DNA from: Bursaphelenchus xylophilus
Lineage: Eukaryota; Nematoda; Chromadorea; Rhabditida; Aphelenchoididae
Assembly (NCBI GenBank): GCA_904066235.2
Contig: CAJFCV020000004.1
Location: 4,898,001 to 4,962,000, forward strand
Reading direction: 5' to 3'
DNA length: 64,000 nt
Both the position numbers and the translations under genes were made by a program. Below, in pieces: positions 46,691-57,800 of this stretch. Within the stretch, counting starts at the first letter, position 1. Every line of letters starts with the position of its first letter. The notes beneath the pieces were generated by a model. The model worked only from the letters and a program-made list of their open reading frames with translations. It made no database searches and was not told the origin of the DNA.

Positions 46691-46915
46691 ATGACGAAAA
46701 CTAGCTCTACAACTGTGAAAAATCAAAAAAATCTCCAATTTTACACGGAAATGAGCCGAGCATTAATATTCCTCGACGGAAATAAATCGAGAATAAAACC
46801 CGTCCCTTACAAAGGGTTACTTTCATATGAATATTCAAGAAGAACACGATTGAAAATGTGTTCAGACAGGGTTTATGACATTTTTAGAAACCTCATAATA
46901 GAGGAACGCTCGTAA
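46691..46915 (+). CDS. Candidate small ORF, 74 residues, unrecognised
   Basis: The Met codon lies two bases after a good acceptor (CTATTTCCAG), as expected of a spliced-leader trans-spliced small gene. The protein is basic and soluble-looking (YTEMSRALIFLDGNKSRIKP, then YEYSRRTRLKMCSDRVYDIF). No signal peptide, family or poly(A) signal was identified, so it may be chance. Confidence 0.25.
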   Translation: MTKTSSTTVKNQKNLQFYTEMSRALIFLDGNKSRIKPVPYKGLLSYEYSRRTRLKMCSDRVYDIFRNLIIEERS

Positions 46916-48640
46916 ATCTAACCTCAGGTCTTTGACCCGCTTAGATTTCCTTTACCTCAAAGGCATGTAAATGAAAATTTGACTCGTTTTTTTCAAAAAA
47001 TGTTTTCCGAATCCCGCGAACTTCCCCTATTGCATAAAACCCCTCCGGCCAAAGCTTTTAACGGCCGTTCTTCGGCCGTTCGAACGTCGTTTTCTCGAAT
47101 TCCGGCTCTAAATTTATGTAAATACCATTACCACTTGTGTAAATAGTAGCAGTAAACCCTCCCGTTGATCGTTCAAAGATTAAAAAGGATTAGATTACTG
47201 TAATTCCAAGTGGTTGCCTAAAAAGAAAGTAACAAATCAAAGATCTTTCCGCTTCTTTACAATCACGGTAGGCATTAAAAACCACAAGTTTACATCTTTC
47301 TCAATAAAAAGTGACCAAACAAACAAAAACAAGATGGTCGCTGACTCCATCGATGGTTTTTGCAACTCTCGATGAAAAAGGGAAGCCGGGGAGCCCAAAA
47401 AAATTATTGAGAAACTGAAATCGGGTCAGGGCGACGTCGTTTCGTCGACGGGGAGCTGTCTTTTGTTGCCTGAACTACCGCCCAACGCGCCCGTTTAAGA
47501 CCTCAGGCGGTCTTGTTCCGTAAAAACTTTTCCTGCGGCTAAGACAATGAAAATTTTACTCATTAAGGCGCCATCAAACTCGTCGCACCCATTCGGTAAG
47601 AGTTTAATGAAGCCGGCGCTTCTCGACTCACGCCCACTTCACAAAAGACACGTGAAGATGAGGTAAACGATAAGGAAAAACAAAAAGAAATAGGGTAAAA
47701 GGTGGTAGGAGAATAATTACAGGGCAATAACGGTATCCGTAGATCTGAAAGCAGCATGTTATTACATATATTACTCTCAAAAACTACAATAAACCCTTGT
47801 TTTCTTATAAAGCATGGTCCTCGTTAGGAAGAATACGACATTCTCAAAATCAGACATCATAAAAGTTGGCCTCCAGTAAATAAAAAAGACCTTCGAGACA
47901 CAAATAAACTTGTATTGAAATCAGCTGTTGAATGAAAATAAGGATTGGACATCAAAACGAAATTAATGGGATCAAAAAGACAAGTGGAATGTCAGATACT
48001 GGGCATGTTCTCAATAGACGGATATCTGAGACTTTGTTTTTGACTGTGAAAAGTCATCATTGTGGAATCAATGGTATCTTGACGTTAGATGAGATGAATA
48101 TTTTAATTTCGTCCCAAACTGAGCTCCCTCAAGCACTATCATCTGCAAACAAAAGTGACATGCACTGAGCCCCCTCTCGAGCGCCCCTGAATACGCAGAC
48201 CTCACGTCAAATGGGTCCGTTCCTCCTTTCCTTCTTCTTTTTCTAGGTCTATCCACGATCACTTGACCGGAAATGCCCTCCAAACAACGTTCTTGATTGA
48301 AAACAGCTGAATTGTACAGAAAAATCGCCTTTTGTTTGGCTCCATTTCCTTTTCTAATCCCCCCTGGATGACGCTGAACCTAAAATAAATTTCCGGGCTT
48401 TTTGAATGAACTCCCTGCTTTTTACAAATCCCCAAGTCTCGAGGAAATTGAGGTCGAAGAACCCTCCAGAAGGATCAAGGATGACAAAAATAAAAAGGGA
48501 AAAAACATCAGGAAGTATACTGTAACAAAAAAGTAGAATTATCACAAAATAGGTTAATGTCAGAAAAGTATGTGGTTTACGCGACCATTTATACAATCGT
48601 CGTTACCATAAATATGTTTACAAAGTCTCAATTCAAACAA

Positions 48641-48662
48641 GGTTACGGTAATCCCCGTAACC
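48641..48662. repeat. Short inverted repeat (8-base arms)
   Basis: GGTTACGG and CCGTAACC flank a six-base loop. No associated gene or element is evident. Confidence 0.6.
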
Positions 48663-49879
48663 TTAATTCCCTTGGACTAATACAAAACCATTTATTATAC
48701 GTTCGATCTGCATATTTGTTACCCAAAATACGTGACCATGACATATACAAAAATTTGTTTTGTTTCAACCTTTTTTGAGTAAATAAAAAAGACAAAGTGA
48801 GCGATTCTCGAAAAGAATCCGAATCCGATGAAAAGAGGAGCCCCTTTTTTGAGATCCTCTTCTGCGTGAAGCAATCTATATCGGGAAATAATTACAAAAA
48901 CTACAATGGGTTAGTTGCAACTCTTTCGGGGTTTATAGGTTATTTGTAATGTATAGTTAGAGGTCTCATGTGCAATATAAAAAAAAATGGTTCAGTCTGA
49001 GGCTTCGATAATAACAAACGACAGGCAAGAAATGAGCAAGACTTTAAACCTAGTTAAAATCATGAATTACGCAACTTCTTGACTCGTTTAAATGCCCAAT
49101 CAGCTAAACCAACATCAGAGGAAAGGCCGGTTTTAGAGTCATCAGACTGGTATTTGTTTGCCAATTCTCAATTTTGCAGTTCACAGTTGAATTTCATCCC
49201 AAACACAAATATATTATCCGTTCAGGAGCTCTTTTCTACGTTTTGTTATTGTCATTTCGTCATCATTACAGTAATAGGTTCAAAACGAGAGTAGAGATTG
49301 GGAGGTGGGCGATTGTCATAACTCAAGGGTGTTGAAACGACAAGTTTGTGTTCGACGTTGTAGTCTAAACTTTGTGAACGCCATTTCGTCAGTCAACGTT
49401 TTAGTAAATTCAATGATGAATAAACGAAATTTTGTCAATTTTGTGTAGTTGACTTCACTTTTTTGGTGATAACAACTCTTCGAGAACTAAACAGAAGTCT
49501 ATAACTTATAAAAATTCTCGTGAAATCCGAAAAGGTCTTTTCTCTTTCCTTTTTTAGCATTTGCCAACCTTTCCCAGTGTGAATTTCGTGGAGAATAAAA
49601 TTTATTCGCGCAACCAGACTCTCGCACCTTCTCCTGTCTTTTCGTTTCTCTCTTTTCCCCGTTCCAAATGGGTCAAACAAACTGCAAAGCGAAGAGAGAG
49701 AGAGACAGAAAGTTTTTCATGCTCTCTCCACATCTCTCGCCCAAATTATTTTCGCATGTCTTCGGCCGCTCATTAAACCATGCCCTTTTTCAAATACTTG
49801 AACAGCCGAGGGCATCTTCGCCGTCTTTTTTTTTGTTGTTTTTATCAATAATTTATTTTCCGTTTTTTTCGATTTACGG

Positions 49880-49903
49880 CCTCGTATACGTATGTATACG
49901 AGG
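49880..49903. repeat. Perfect hairpin, 10-base arms and 4-base loop
   Basis: CCTCGTATAC, loop GTAT, then GTATACGAGG. It lies 365 bases upstream of the TRAM start codon. Confidence 0.75.
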
Positions 49904-50267
49904 TCAGACCTGTTTTTTCTTGCTGATTTCAAGGAGAGTACGATTTTTTCTAAAGTATGTTTAGTCCTAAGTTGACCGATGAAAAAGTGCTAGACAAGTA
50001 TTCCACGCGTTCAAAACATCGTATTACCTTTATATTCCACATGTATCAGTCTTTTTTCTCGAAAAATTCCTGCGGCGGCCACGTGGAAATAAAAATATAT
50101 TCGAATTACAATATTTGTTGTTTATTTGATGGCCAATAAATTCTCCGAGCTGCAATTGTCTACAACAAACCACACTTTGTGCAGTAGATATCGTTTAGGT
50201 GTATTATTTATTCGCTCTGATATTATTATACATTTATCATACCTATTATTTCAGTTTGTAACCAACG

Positions 50268-51771
50268 ATGGGGTTCGAGAGCCGACGGTTGGCAAGCAGA
50301 ACCAAAAAACCTCCTCCTCCCATCCTCTCGCATGAATTCATCATCACCAATCATGGGGATATTACTAGTGTTATCCTTATGATAGTAGCTCTTGGATTCA
50401 TGTTCCAATGGTCGGTTCCCTTCTCGCAATTTATGGTCCTCCCTCAATACAATGAAACCAGACCAGTTGCTGGGGAAGGCGGTGAGTATTTTACCTTTTT
50501 TTTTGGTTTTTAGGTACCTACTTAATATTACGACATCTTGCCGATTTCAGACAAGACCTTCTACCGTTCTGGAATCAACGATCTTGGTTGTATTGCTTAT
50601 TATACTGTAGCTTGGATCACTTTCCATTGCATAATCCAGGAATATGTTATTGATAAGATCCAACGCCGTCTTCACATGAGTCGGTCTCGGCTGGCCAGAT
50701 TTGCAGAGTCCGCTCATCTCGGTCCTATTGCTGCTCTTGCTTGTGGTTTTGCTGCCTATAATTTGTATGAGATCGGTGTTCACAAGAACTTCTCCCTTTT
50801 GTGGCAAGGATACCCATCGGAGCACCGATATCTGTCTCTCAATTTTAAATTGTTCTTCTTAATTCAGGTAAGCAGTTCGTTTTATTTTGTTTATTAAACG
50901 TTTAGATCTCTTATTGGATCCATCAATTCCCTGAATTCTATTTCCAAAAGCTGAAGAAAGAGGAAATGAAAGAAAGGAGTGGTTATTCCGTGTTGTTCTT
51001 GACTTTCATAGCCGTCGCCTACTTCACCAAGTAATTATTTTAAATTTGCTACCTAGAAAATGATTTTAGGTCTTAAAGTTTCTGATTTACACCAAGATGT
51101 CGCATTGTTATATAATAAGATACAATTTTTCAGCTTTGTTCGTCTGGCCGCAGTTCTTTTGGCCCTAGAATACGCATCGCTTTCCCTTCTCCACATTAGC
51201 CGTTTAGTTTATTTCTCAGGGAAGGTGTCCAACACCGGGAGAATCTTCAGACTCTGGAATCTTCTGTTCCCCATTGTCCGCCTGTCCAGCATTGTTATTG
51301 CTGTTTTGGTTCTCTGGGGTGGTCTGCGTTCTCACGAAACCCCGTACATCAACTTTGAAACTGGAAATTACAATACCCATGTCATCCGGTAAGCATTAAA
51401 TTAACATACTAAAATGGAAGAAGTGACGGGAAACGTTTTGTAAATGTACCAAATGATAGCTAAAGCACTTTATACTTTTTCAAAATTTTGGACGTTTTGT
51501 CTAATACGGGCCTATCCGGGCCGAAGAAAATTTGGAACGGGCTGGGCCCTACTCTCTCCGGCCCGAGAGCCATGCCTTGTTTTGATATTCATTACAAATA
51601 TATTCTAGTTTGGACGCCCTGATCTTCCTTCTGCTCACCCAAGTCTACTTGTTCTACAACTTTGCTCGTTTCCACTTTTCTCGATGGAATTCGCGGCCCA
51701 AAACGGTGGAGCCTCTTCCTCGCAAAAAGCAAAACTTTAAAGCCAAGAAGGAGGAAAAGAAGGTCCAGTAA
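50268..51771 (+). CDS. tram-1: TRAM, translocating chain-associated membrane protein (TLC domain)
   Basis: Exons are 50268-50481, 50551-50867, 50906-51030, 51134-51388 and 51609-51771, giving 357 residues, near the 374 of human TRAM1. The N-terminus has a basic Pro-rich start and LSHEFIITNHGDITS, then TM1 (ITSVILMIVALGFMFQW). Multiple membrane segments follow. The TLC region includes ISYWIHQFPEFYFQKLKKEE, LALEYASLSLLHISR and NTGRIFRLWN. The C-terminal tail is strongly basic (PRKKQNFKAKKEEKK), typical of TRAM. TRAM sits in the ER membrane beside the Sec61 channel and helps insert nascent secretory and membrane proteins. Introns are short, all in frame. I am confident of the family; the worm symbol follows from single-copy orthology and is inference. 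Confidence 0.93.
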
Positions 51772-52683
51772 TGGAATTAGATTAACGATAAGTTATTATT
51801 TATTCACAATTTCATAGTTTAGTCTTCGTATTTATTTCGTATTCGGACTGGAATACGTCTCCTCCCGTATAATATTGTAATGGCGGTCTTATTTATTTTT
51901 TGGTAGCACTATTAAATTAGCTTTTTTTAGTCCATTTAGTCTGCGGAAGACCATAAATTCACTTTTTTTGTCCCAGGGTCTTTCTAATTTTTTCTAATAA
52001 ACTATATTTTGTCAGTTAGATGATGGGCCTACAGTCGTCTGGATCACTCTAAAACGTTGTAAGAGAAACAAACTAGTAAACTTGCAATCTGGAGTTGGTT
52101 TCATCTTGAAACAGAATTCGGAGAGACCGTTTAAAGTAACAAAGGGAAGGTCAGAAGGAAACGCATCGCCTGTCTCCAGAATTGATCCTTGTTTTGTTTT
52201 TCATCGCGTAATTGATGGACAGACGTAATGCAATCTATTGACGAGGTTCCCAGACCGCAGACGTCGACTCCAGACATTATTGTAGACAGCTTGTGGTGGT
52301 AGTCAACTAACCGGTAATCAAAGATGGGATTTACCTGGGGGGTCGACTCAACGATCAGGATGTTTGAACGGATGCTTTTTCATGCCTTACCAAATGGTTC
52401 TGTGACGCCCACAAACAAGCTTGGCAAAGGTTTAGAAGCTACCGTCTGAATACTTTACAACTTTACAGCGATTTAATGACAGTCTTCTTAGAAACGATCG
52501 AGTTTACAGTTTAGCAATTAACGACTATTTATAAAGGTCACATTGAATTGCTGTTATCCAACTCAGATTTTACGCCTCTTGAAAAGGAAGAGAATCAATT
52601 CTGGGTTGTTTTCCACCCCTTATCTTTTATGTTATACTTTATACTCAAAGAAGTTTTATTTTTTTGTCAAAAAAATAAATAAG
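51772..52683. other. Intergenic region between TRAM and ALDH genes
   Basis: About 0.9 kb between genes on the same strand, too long for a classic worm operon spacing of around 100 bases. It has a T-rich TRAM 3' region and no supported exon. Confidence 0.55.
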
Positions 52684-54535
52684 ATGGGACTGGACATGGA
52701 TCAGGTAAGTAATCTATTTTTTACTTTCTATTGGTCATTTTAAATTTATGTTTTATTGCGTTTCAGACTTTAATTTTGCACAGAAATTTTTACAATGCCG
52801 GTCACACGCGTTCCCTCAAATTTCGATTACACCAATTGGCCAATCTAAAAGATCTTATCCAACGCAACGAACAAGTCTTATGTCAAGCTGTATATGAAGA
52901 TCTCAAAAGGGATCATGGCCTTACGAAACAATTGGAATTGGCCCAATGCCTGACCGAAATTGATTATTTTTCGAGGAATCTGAAACACTGGATGGAGCCT
53001 GAGAGAGTTGAGAAGACGTTATCTCAAGCCATGGATCAGCCGTTTATTGTCAAAGAACCTTATGGGACCGTATTGTTGATGACCACTTGGAATTTCCCCA
53101 TTTTAATGTGCTTCTTCCCATTGATTCCAATCATCGCTGCGGGGAATACCGTAGTAATGAAATGCTCTGAACACTGCCCAGCCTCTGTTACTGTTGTGGA
53201 GAAATTGATGAGAGAGTACTTCGATCCGGTAAGCATCATTTCCCCTCCATTGCAATGCATATTTTCAGGATTACATCTCAGTTGTGACAGGAGGTCCTGA
53301 AGTCGCATCGGAAGTTCTAAAACACAAATTCGACAAGATTATGTACACTGGGAGTCCCAATGTAGGTAAAATAATCATGGAAGCCGCCTCCAAACATCTG
53401 ACTCCATGTGTTCTCGAACTGGGAGGGAAATGGCAAGTATCATTGTATTGTTTCAGTTGATAACTTTTCCCTTTCAGTCCGGTCGTTGTTCTTCCAGATA
53501 CTGATGTCTCAATAGCAGCTCGAAGAATTGTTTGGGCCAAATTGGTGAACAGTGGCCAAGTCTGCATCACGGCTGATTATCTTCTCGTCCATTCGGATAT
53601 TCTTGATCAATTTATCGCGGAATGTCATAAAGTGATTACCGAATTTTATGGAGAACATGTTAAAAATAGCAAGGATTACTGTAGAATAATCAATGGATCC
53701 CATTTTAAGTAAGGAACTTAGCACTTTCAAGAGGAGTTAAAACAAATCTTGGTTCCAGATTATGATGATGTAATCTTTTGGTATTCTAGCCGTTTAAACA
53801 ACCTTCTTCTTGCCAGTAAAGGCCACGTTGTCCTTCAATATGGCCAACCAGACCTCGAGGATCTGTTTTTTCCTCCGACACTCGTTCAAATTGGCCTTAA
53901 TGATCCATTGATGGCCGATGAGATCTTCGGTCCCATTCTTCCGATCCTGTCAATCCAGTCTCTTGAAGATGGAATCAAATTCATCAATGCCCGAAACACC
54001 CCTCTGGCTGCTTATATCTTCTCTAAATGCCATAAAAGCATTGATAAATTTATCCATCAGGTTCCCTCGGGGGGAATTGTCGCCAATGATCTCCTAGTCC
54101 ACTTTTTCTGTGAGTTTATAATACTGTTAGTTTATTTATAATCCATACCAGCATTTGTAATGTAATTTTCATGTTTTTTTAGCCGACACTCTGCCTTTCG
54201 GAGGATGCGGGACATCTGGTATGGGGGTTTACAGAGGAAAGCATGGATTCGACGAGTTCACCCACCAAAAAGCCGTAATCAAAAAGGGATACTTTGGAGA
54301 GGTCTTGGCAGAGTAAGAAACACCGCTGAATGTTTGTTATCTTCATTTCAGAAGTCGGTATCCACCATTCAGTCAGGCCAAATACTCGAGATTGGCCTTC
54401 CTTTTGACTCGTCGAGATTTTCCTCCAAAAATACTCCGATTCATCGGAAATCACTGGTGTGGAATCTTGTTTGGAATTGCTATTAGTGCGTTACTGCAGG
54501 CGATCAGACATCGGATTCCATTTCTGAAATATTAG
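52684..54535 (+). CDS. Class 3 (fatty) aldehyde dehydrogenase, membrane-anchored
   Basis: Exons are 52684-52704, 52767-53228, 53269-53432, 53478-53708, 53790-54109, 54183-54312 and 54352-54535, giving 503 residues. ALDH3 landmarks are present: [20 protein letters not shown] (oxyanion Asn), [20 protein letters not shown] (NAD-binding Rossmann loop), LELGGKCP with general base Glu211, NSGQVC with catalytic Cys245, EIFGPILPI and [12 protein letters not shown]. The C-terminal end has [13 protein letters not shown] and then a hydrophobic anchor ([15 protein letters not shown]), as in ALDH3A2, which oxidises long-chain aldehydes at the ER. It probably corresponds to the worm alh-4/alh-5 group. The first coding exon is only seven codons, which makes the start less certain. 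The intron after 53432 uses a GC donor. Confidence 0.94.
53433..53477 (+). other. GC-AG intron in the aldehyde dehydrogenase gene
   Basis: The donor is AAATG|GCAAGT and the acceptor CTTTCAG. Splicing here gives GGK-C-PVVV in frame, as the family requires. The only nearby GT donor would lead straight to a stop. Confidence 0.85.
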
Positions 54536-54834
54536 AAATTAGCTGTAAATTAAGTGACATGACGTCATTGGCAAAATTCTTTTTTCTATTCCATCTTATG
54601 ATTCAATTGCATATTTATTTCCAATAAGATCCAAAGTCCTGATTTCAAATATATTTTTGAGCAACTTCTCGTATGTACAATGAAAGTGTAAGTGGCGAGT
54701 GAATGGTGAGATTGTGATAAAACAATAAAAAATAAAAGACCGGTAAATTAAATGTATTAACATAAAGTATGAGGTTTTAGAACTGGAATAAATGGTGTTT
54801 GTGAGGTCCTAATGAAAGTTTGGAATGGAAAAGA
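54536..54834. other. Convergent 3' spacer between ALDH and Caspr-like genes
   Basis: About 300 bases with AATAAA-like sequences on the plus strand near 54724-54730. Nothing else is seen. Confidence 0.55.
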
Positions 54835-57800
54835 TCAGCAGAAGTACTCTTTTGAGTAGGGATGCTCATGAACCAAGGGTTCCACCGACTTCGAAGAGTA
54901 AGGGACCACGTTCTCGTTAGTTTTGTAGACTCCATCTGGTCTTGATCTGATGTAACATATCACAATGCAAAGCAAGACGGCCAAGAAAATCGCGGTTATT
55001 ATACCAATCGCCGCTAAAATAATATACTATCAAACACCTATCTTCCCGGTGAAAGACAATTTTACTTTTATTACTTACGTGTAATGATCAGCAATTTCTG
55101 TTGGTTCTTTATCACAGAACTAATCTGAATCTCGGAAGGCTTCTCATCCGGCTCTTCGATTGGTTGATATTGTCTAAAATGACGTCATCGAAATAAATTT
55201 TAGACTTACAAAGGATCGAAAGGACAGGACCCGAACTTGATCTTCCCTGAATATTTCATTCTTGAGCCATTTGGATTCTTCAACGGAAAACTAGAGCCGA
55301 TTTGAAGGCGCGAAATGCATCCAGTAAAGTCTAAAAGGATGTTATGTTAAATGCAAGTAAACTTACTCGTACTGATAAGCCTCCATTGATTTAGGTTAAT
55401 GAAGAAAGTGAAATTCCCCTCGAGGGAAAAGATTTGTTCGGCATTTACGGAGAGATTGAAATGCTGTCGATTGGCACAGAACTCAATGTCTTTGGTTTTG
55501 TCATCCGAAATTATAATTTTCTGATCAGTCAAGTTCTTGGAGTAAAAGAATCCATCAAATATCCGAATATTCAGATGACCAGTGATATCAATACTCATGT
55601 TGAAAGCCGATTCGGCAAAGAGAGCACGGGCTCTGATCAACGAGACATTGGAAATGGCGGTCTGGACATTAATCCGGTAACAAGTGGCGACTTGAGCTGG
55701 ATGTTGCCAAGGAATTTGGAGTGAGGAACCGGTCGGAATCCACATTCCGACTTCTGTAAGTAAAACATTTAATAGTTAGGAGCAATTTATGGGCAAAATT
55801 TTATATTACACTTGCCTTGGTCACATTGTTCCCCACTGAACGGAGTCATCGAACAATTACACTTGTAATTGTCGTAATACTCCACACAATTGGCCCCATT
55901 TGCACATCTATTCATCCTGCAATAACCCGTATCGCCGATTTGAACACCCATTGGATTCAATTTCCGAACCAATTGGGCGATCTGAATCTCTTTGCCACAA
56001 AGATATAAGCCGCGTATTTGACCTTAAAGAAGGGTTTATAAGTCATCTTAAAGTAATAGAACCCAATACAGTATACTATCAAAATAAATTTAGACTTACC
56101 CGCATATCCAGCATTTCCTCGGCCAGTTCTACTTCCCAAAATGAATGTAAATGTATCAGGCAGAATAAAGAACGCGGATACCGTCTTCTCGTGCCTATCC
56201 ACCACCAATTTGGCTGTTTGAGGATCAGCCTCCCAATATATGGTATGCCATTCGTTGTCGTTTATATTGACATCGCTCACAATTTCATGGGATCTGCCAG
56301 CATTTACTATTTGGCCCACCACTTTACCATCTAAAAGTCATACTCATATATGTACGTAGTTCAAGGCGCGGAAAGTCTGAAATAAAAGTCAAACCGACCT
56401 CTCACAAACAGTTGATACCATCTTTCCCCATTCGCAGACTCCCATGTAAAAATTGTCATTTGAGAATGGGAAAAGCGGACTTGAAGGTAGATGTCGAATA
56501 CAGTACCCAGTCCAAAGGATTGGGTTCCGACAACATTCTGATTACGATCGATAAAAGTTACTGTCTCATACACTTCTAAACCAATATCATAAATATTGTA
56601 AATCTTTTCCTTACGTCTTCTCTGACATCTCAAAGGTCCCACACTGATGTTAACAGAGCTCGACTGTTGTGTTCCGCCAACATATAGCTGCATAATTGGT
56701 AACAACTGAGAGTGAGTGTTGTATCCCTCATCGATCCCATCTCTTCCACTGTCACAATTACACATCTTATTATGACTACAAGAAGAGTTGATGGCACAGG
56801 AACACATCCTCGAGAAGGGCGGGGCATCTGCCCATTGCAGTCCATGTTGCCCATTTCTAGTCGCATACCAAGTAGAAGGCCGTCTTTCTTGTCCATAGGA
56901 CATCAACTTGGCTCCGCCTTGACATTCAAACCTCATGAATTGCTTGCAACTTTCAAATCCATCAATAAACCGGTCCAATTCTTCTCCATCAACACCATAA
57001 TCGAGGCCTCGGCGGACAGCTCCGGGCTCTGTTGGACCTGTCACATACACTCCTTGGACTACATTGTGCTCAAGAACTGTAGATTCAGCTTGGGAATTGT
57101 CATTGAAATGGGAACACAGGACATTCAACGGCTTTAAAGGGCCTCCACCATCAAGATCGATGGTGATATTGTTGATTGGACCGGAATAATGAGGCCGCAG
57201 TTTGCCAAACAGAGATGGCAATCCACTAGATTGGGCCTTCTTTCGATTGTAATGGTCTTCACAAGACCTTGGAAGAAGAGCTGAAACAGATTTACAAAAT
57301 AATTGAATATATCGTTGTACTTACAAGTATGGCAATAAGTTCCTGTATATTGTGAAGTACATTCACATTTGAACTTATCCAAATCCACCTGCAGACATTT
57401 CCCATTATTTTCGCATGGATTTGGCAGACATTTGTCACTGTATCCGCATTTATCTCGGATAATGTCACCCATCACAAGCGATGCACTCTTCAAGTCAACT
57501 GTGGCTGATCGAAAACAACCAGCCGCCGAAATTCGGAATGACGTCATTTTGAGGCCGATCTTACGGACAAGCGAACCTTCCAACCATAGGACGGTGTAAC
57601 CATCCACATCAACATCAAGACGACCACCTCGGAGTTTGACGGATAAAGCATGCCAACTTCCATCGGTCACATCGACAGCTATAAGTAAAAAAGGATGACA
57701 AATAAAAAAATTACATAATTTCAAAATGTAATTCTTGTAGTTTACCTGGAGTGGACAGTTGTTTGAGTTGTTTTGCATCAGCCTCCAATATAAGATGACT

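Larger units (their letters stand above)
44974..50267. other. Gene-poor region of 5.3 kb
   Basis: This separates the divergent QSOX and TRAM genes. It is AT-rich with scattered hairpins (48641-48662, 49880-49903). The only open frame with start context is listed at 46691. No RNA gene was recognised. Confidence 0.5.

Noticed and set aside
52543..52743. Plus-strand open frame overlapping the ALDH start
   Set aside because: It is in another frame and would not give the ALDH N-terminus; the short first exon 52684-52704 with a clean GTAAGT fits better.
50268..54535. TRAM and ALDH as an operon
   Set aside because: They are on the same strand, but about 0.9 kb apart, far beyond the usual worm operon spacing.
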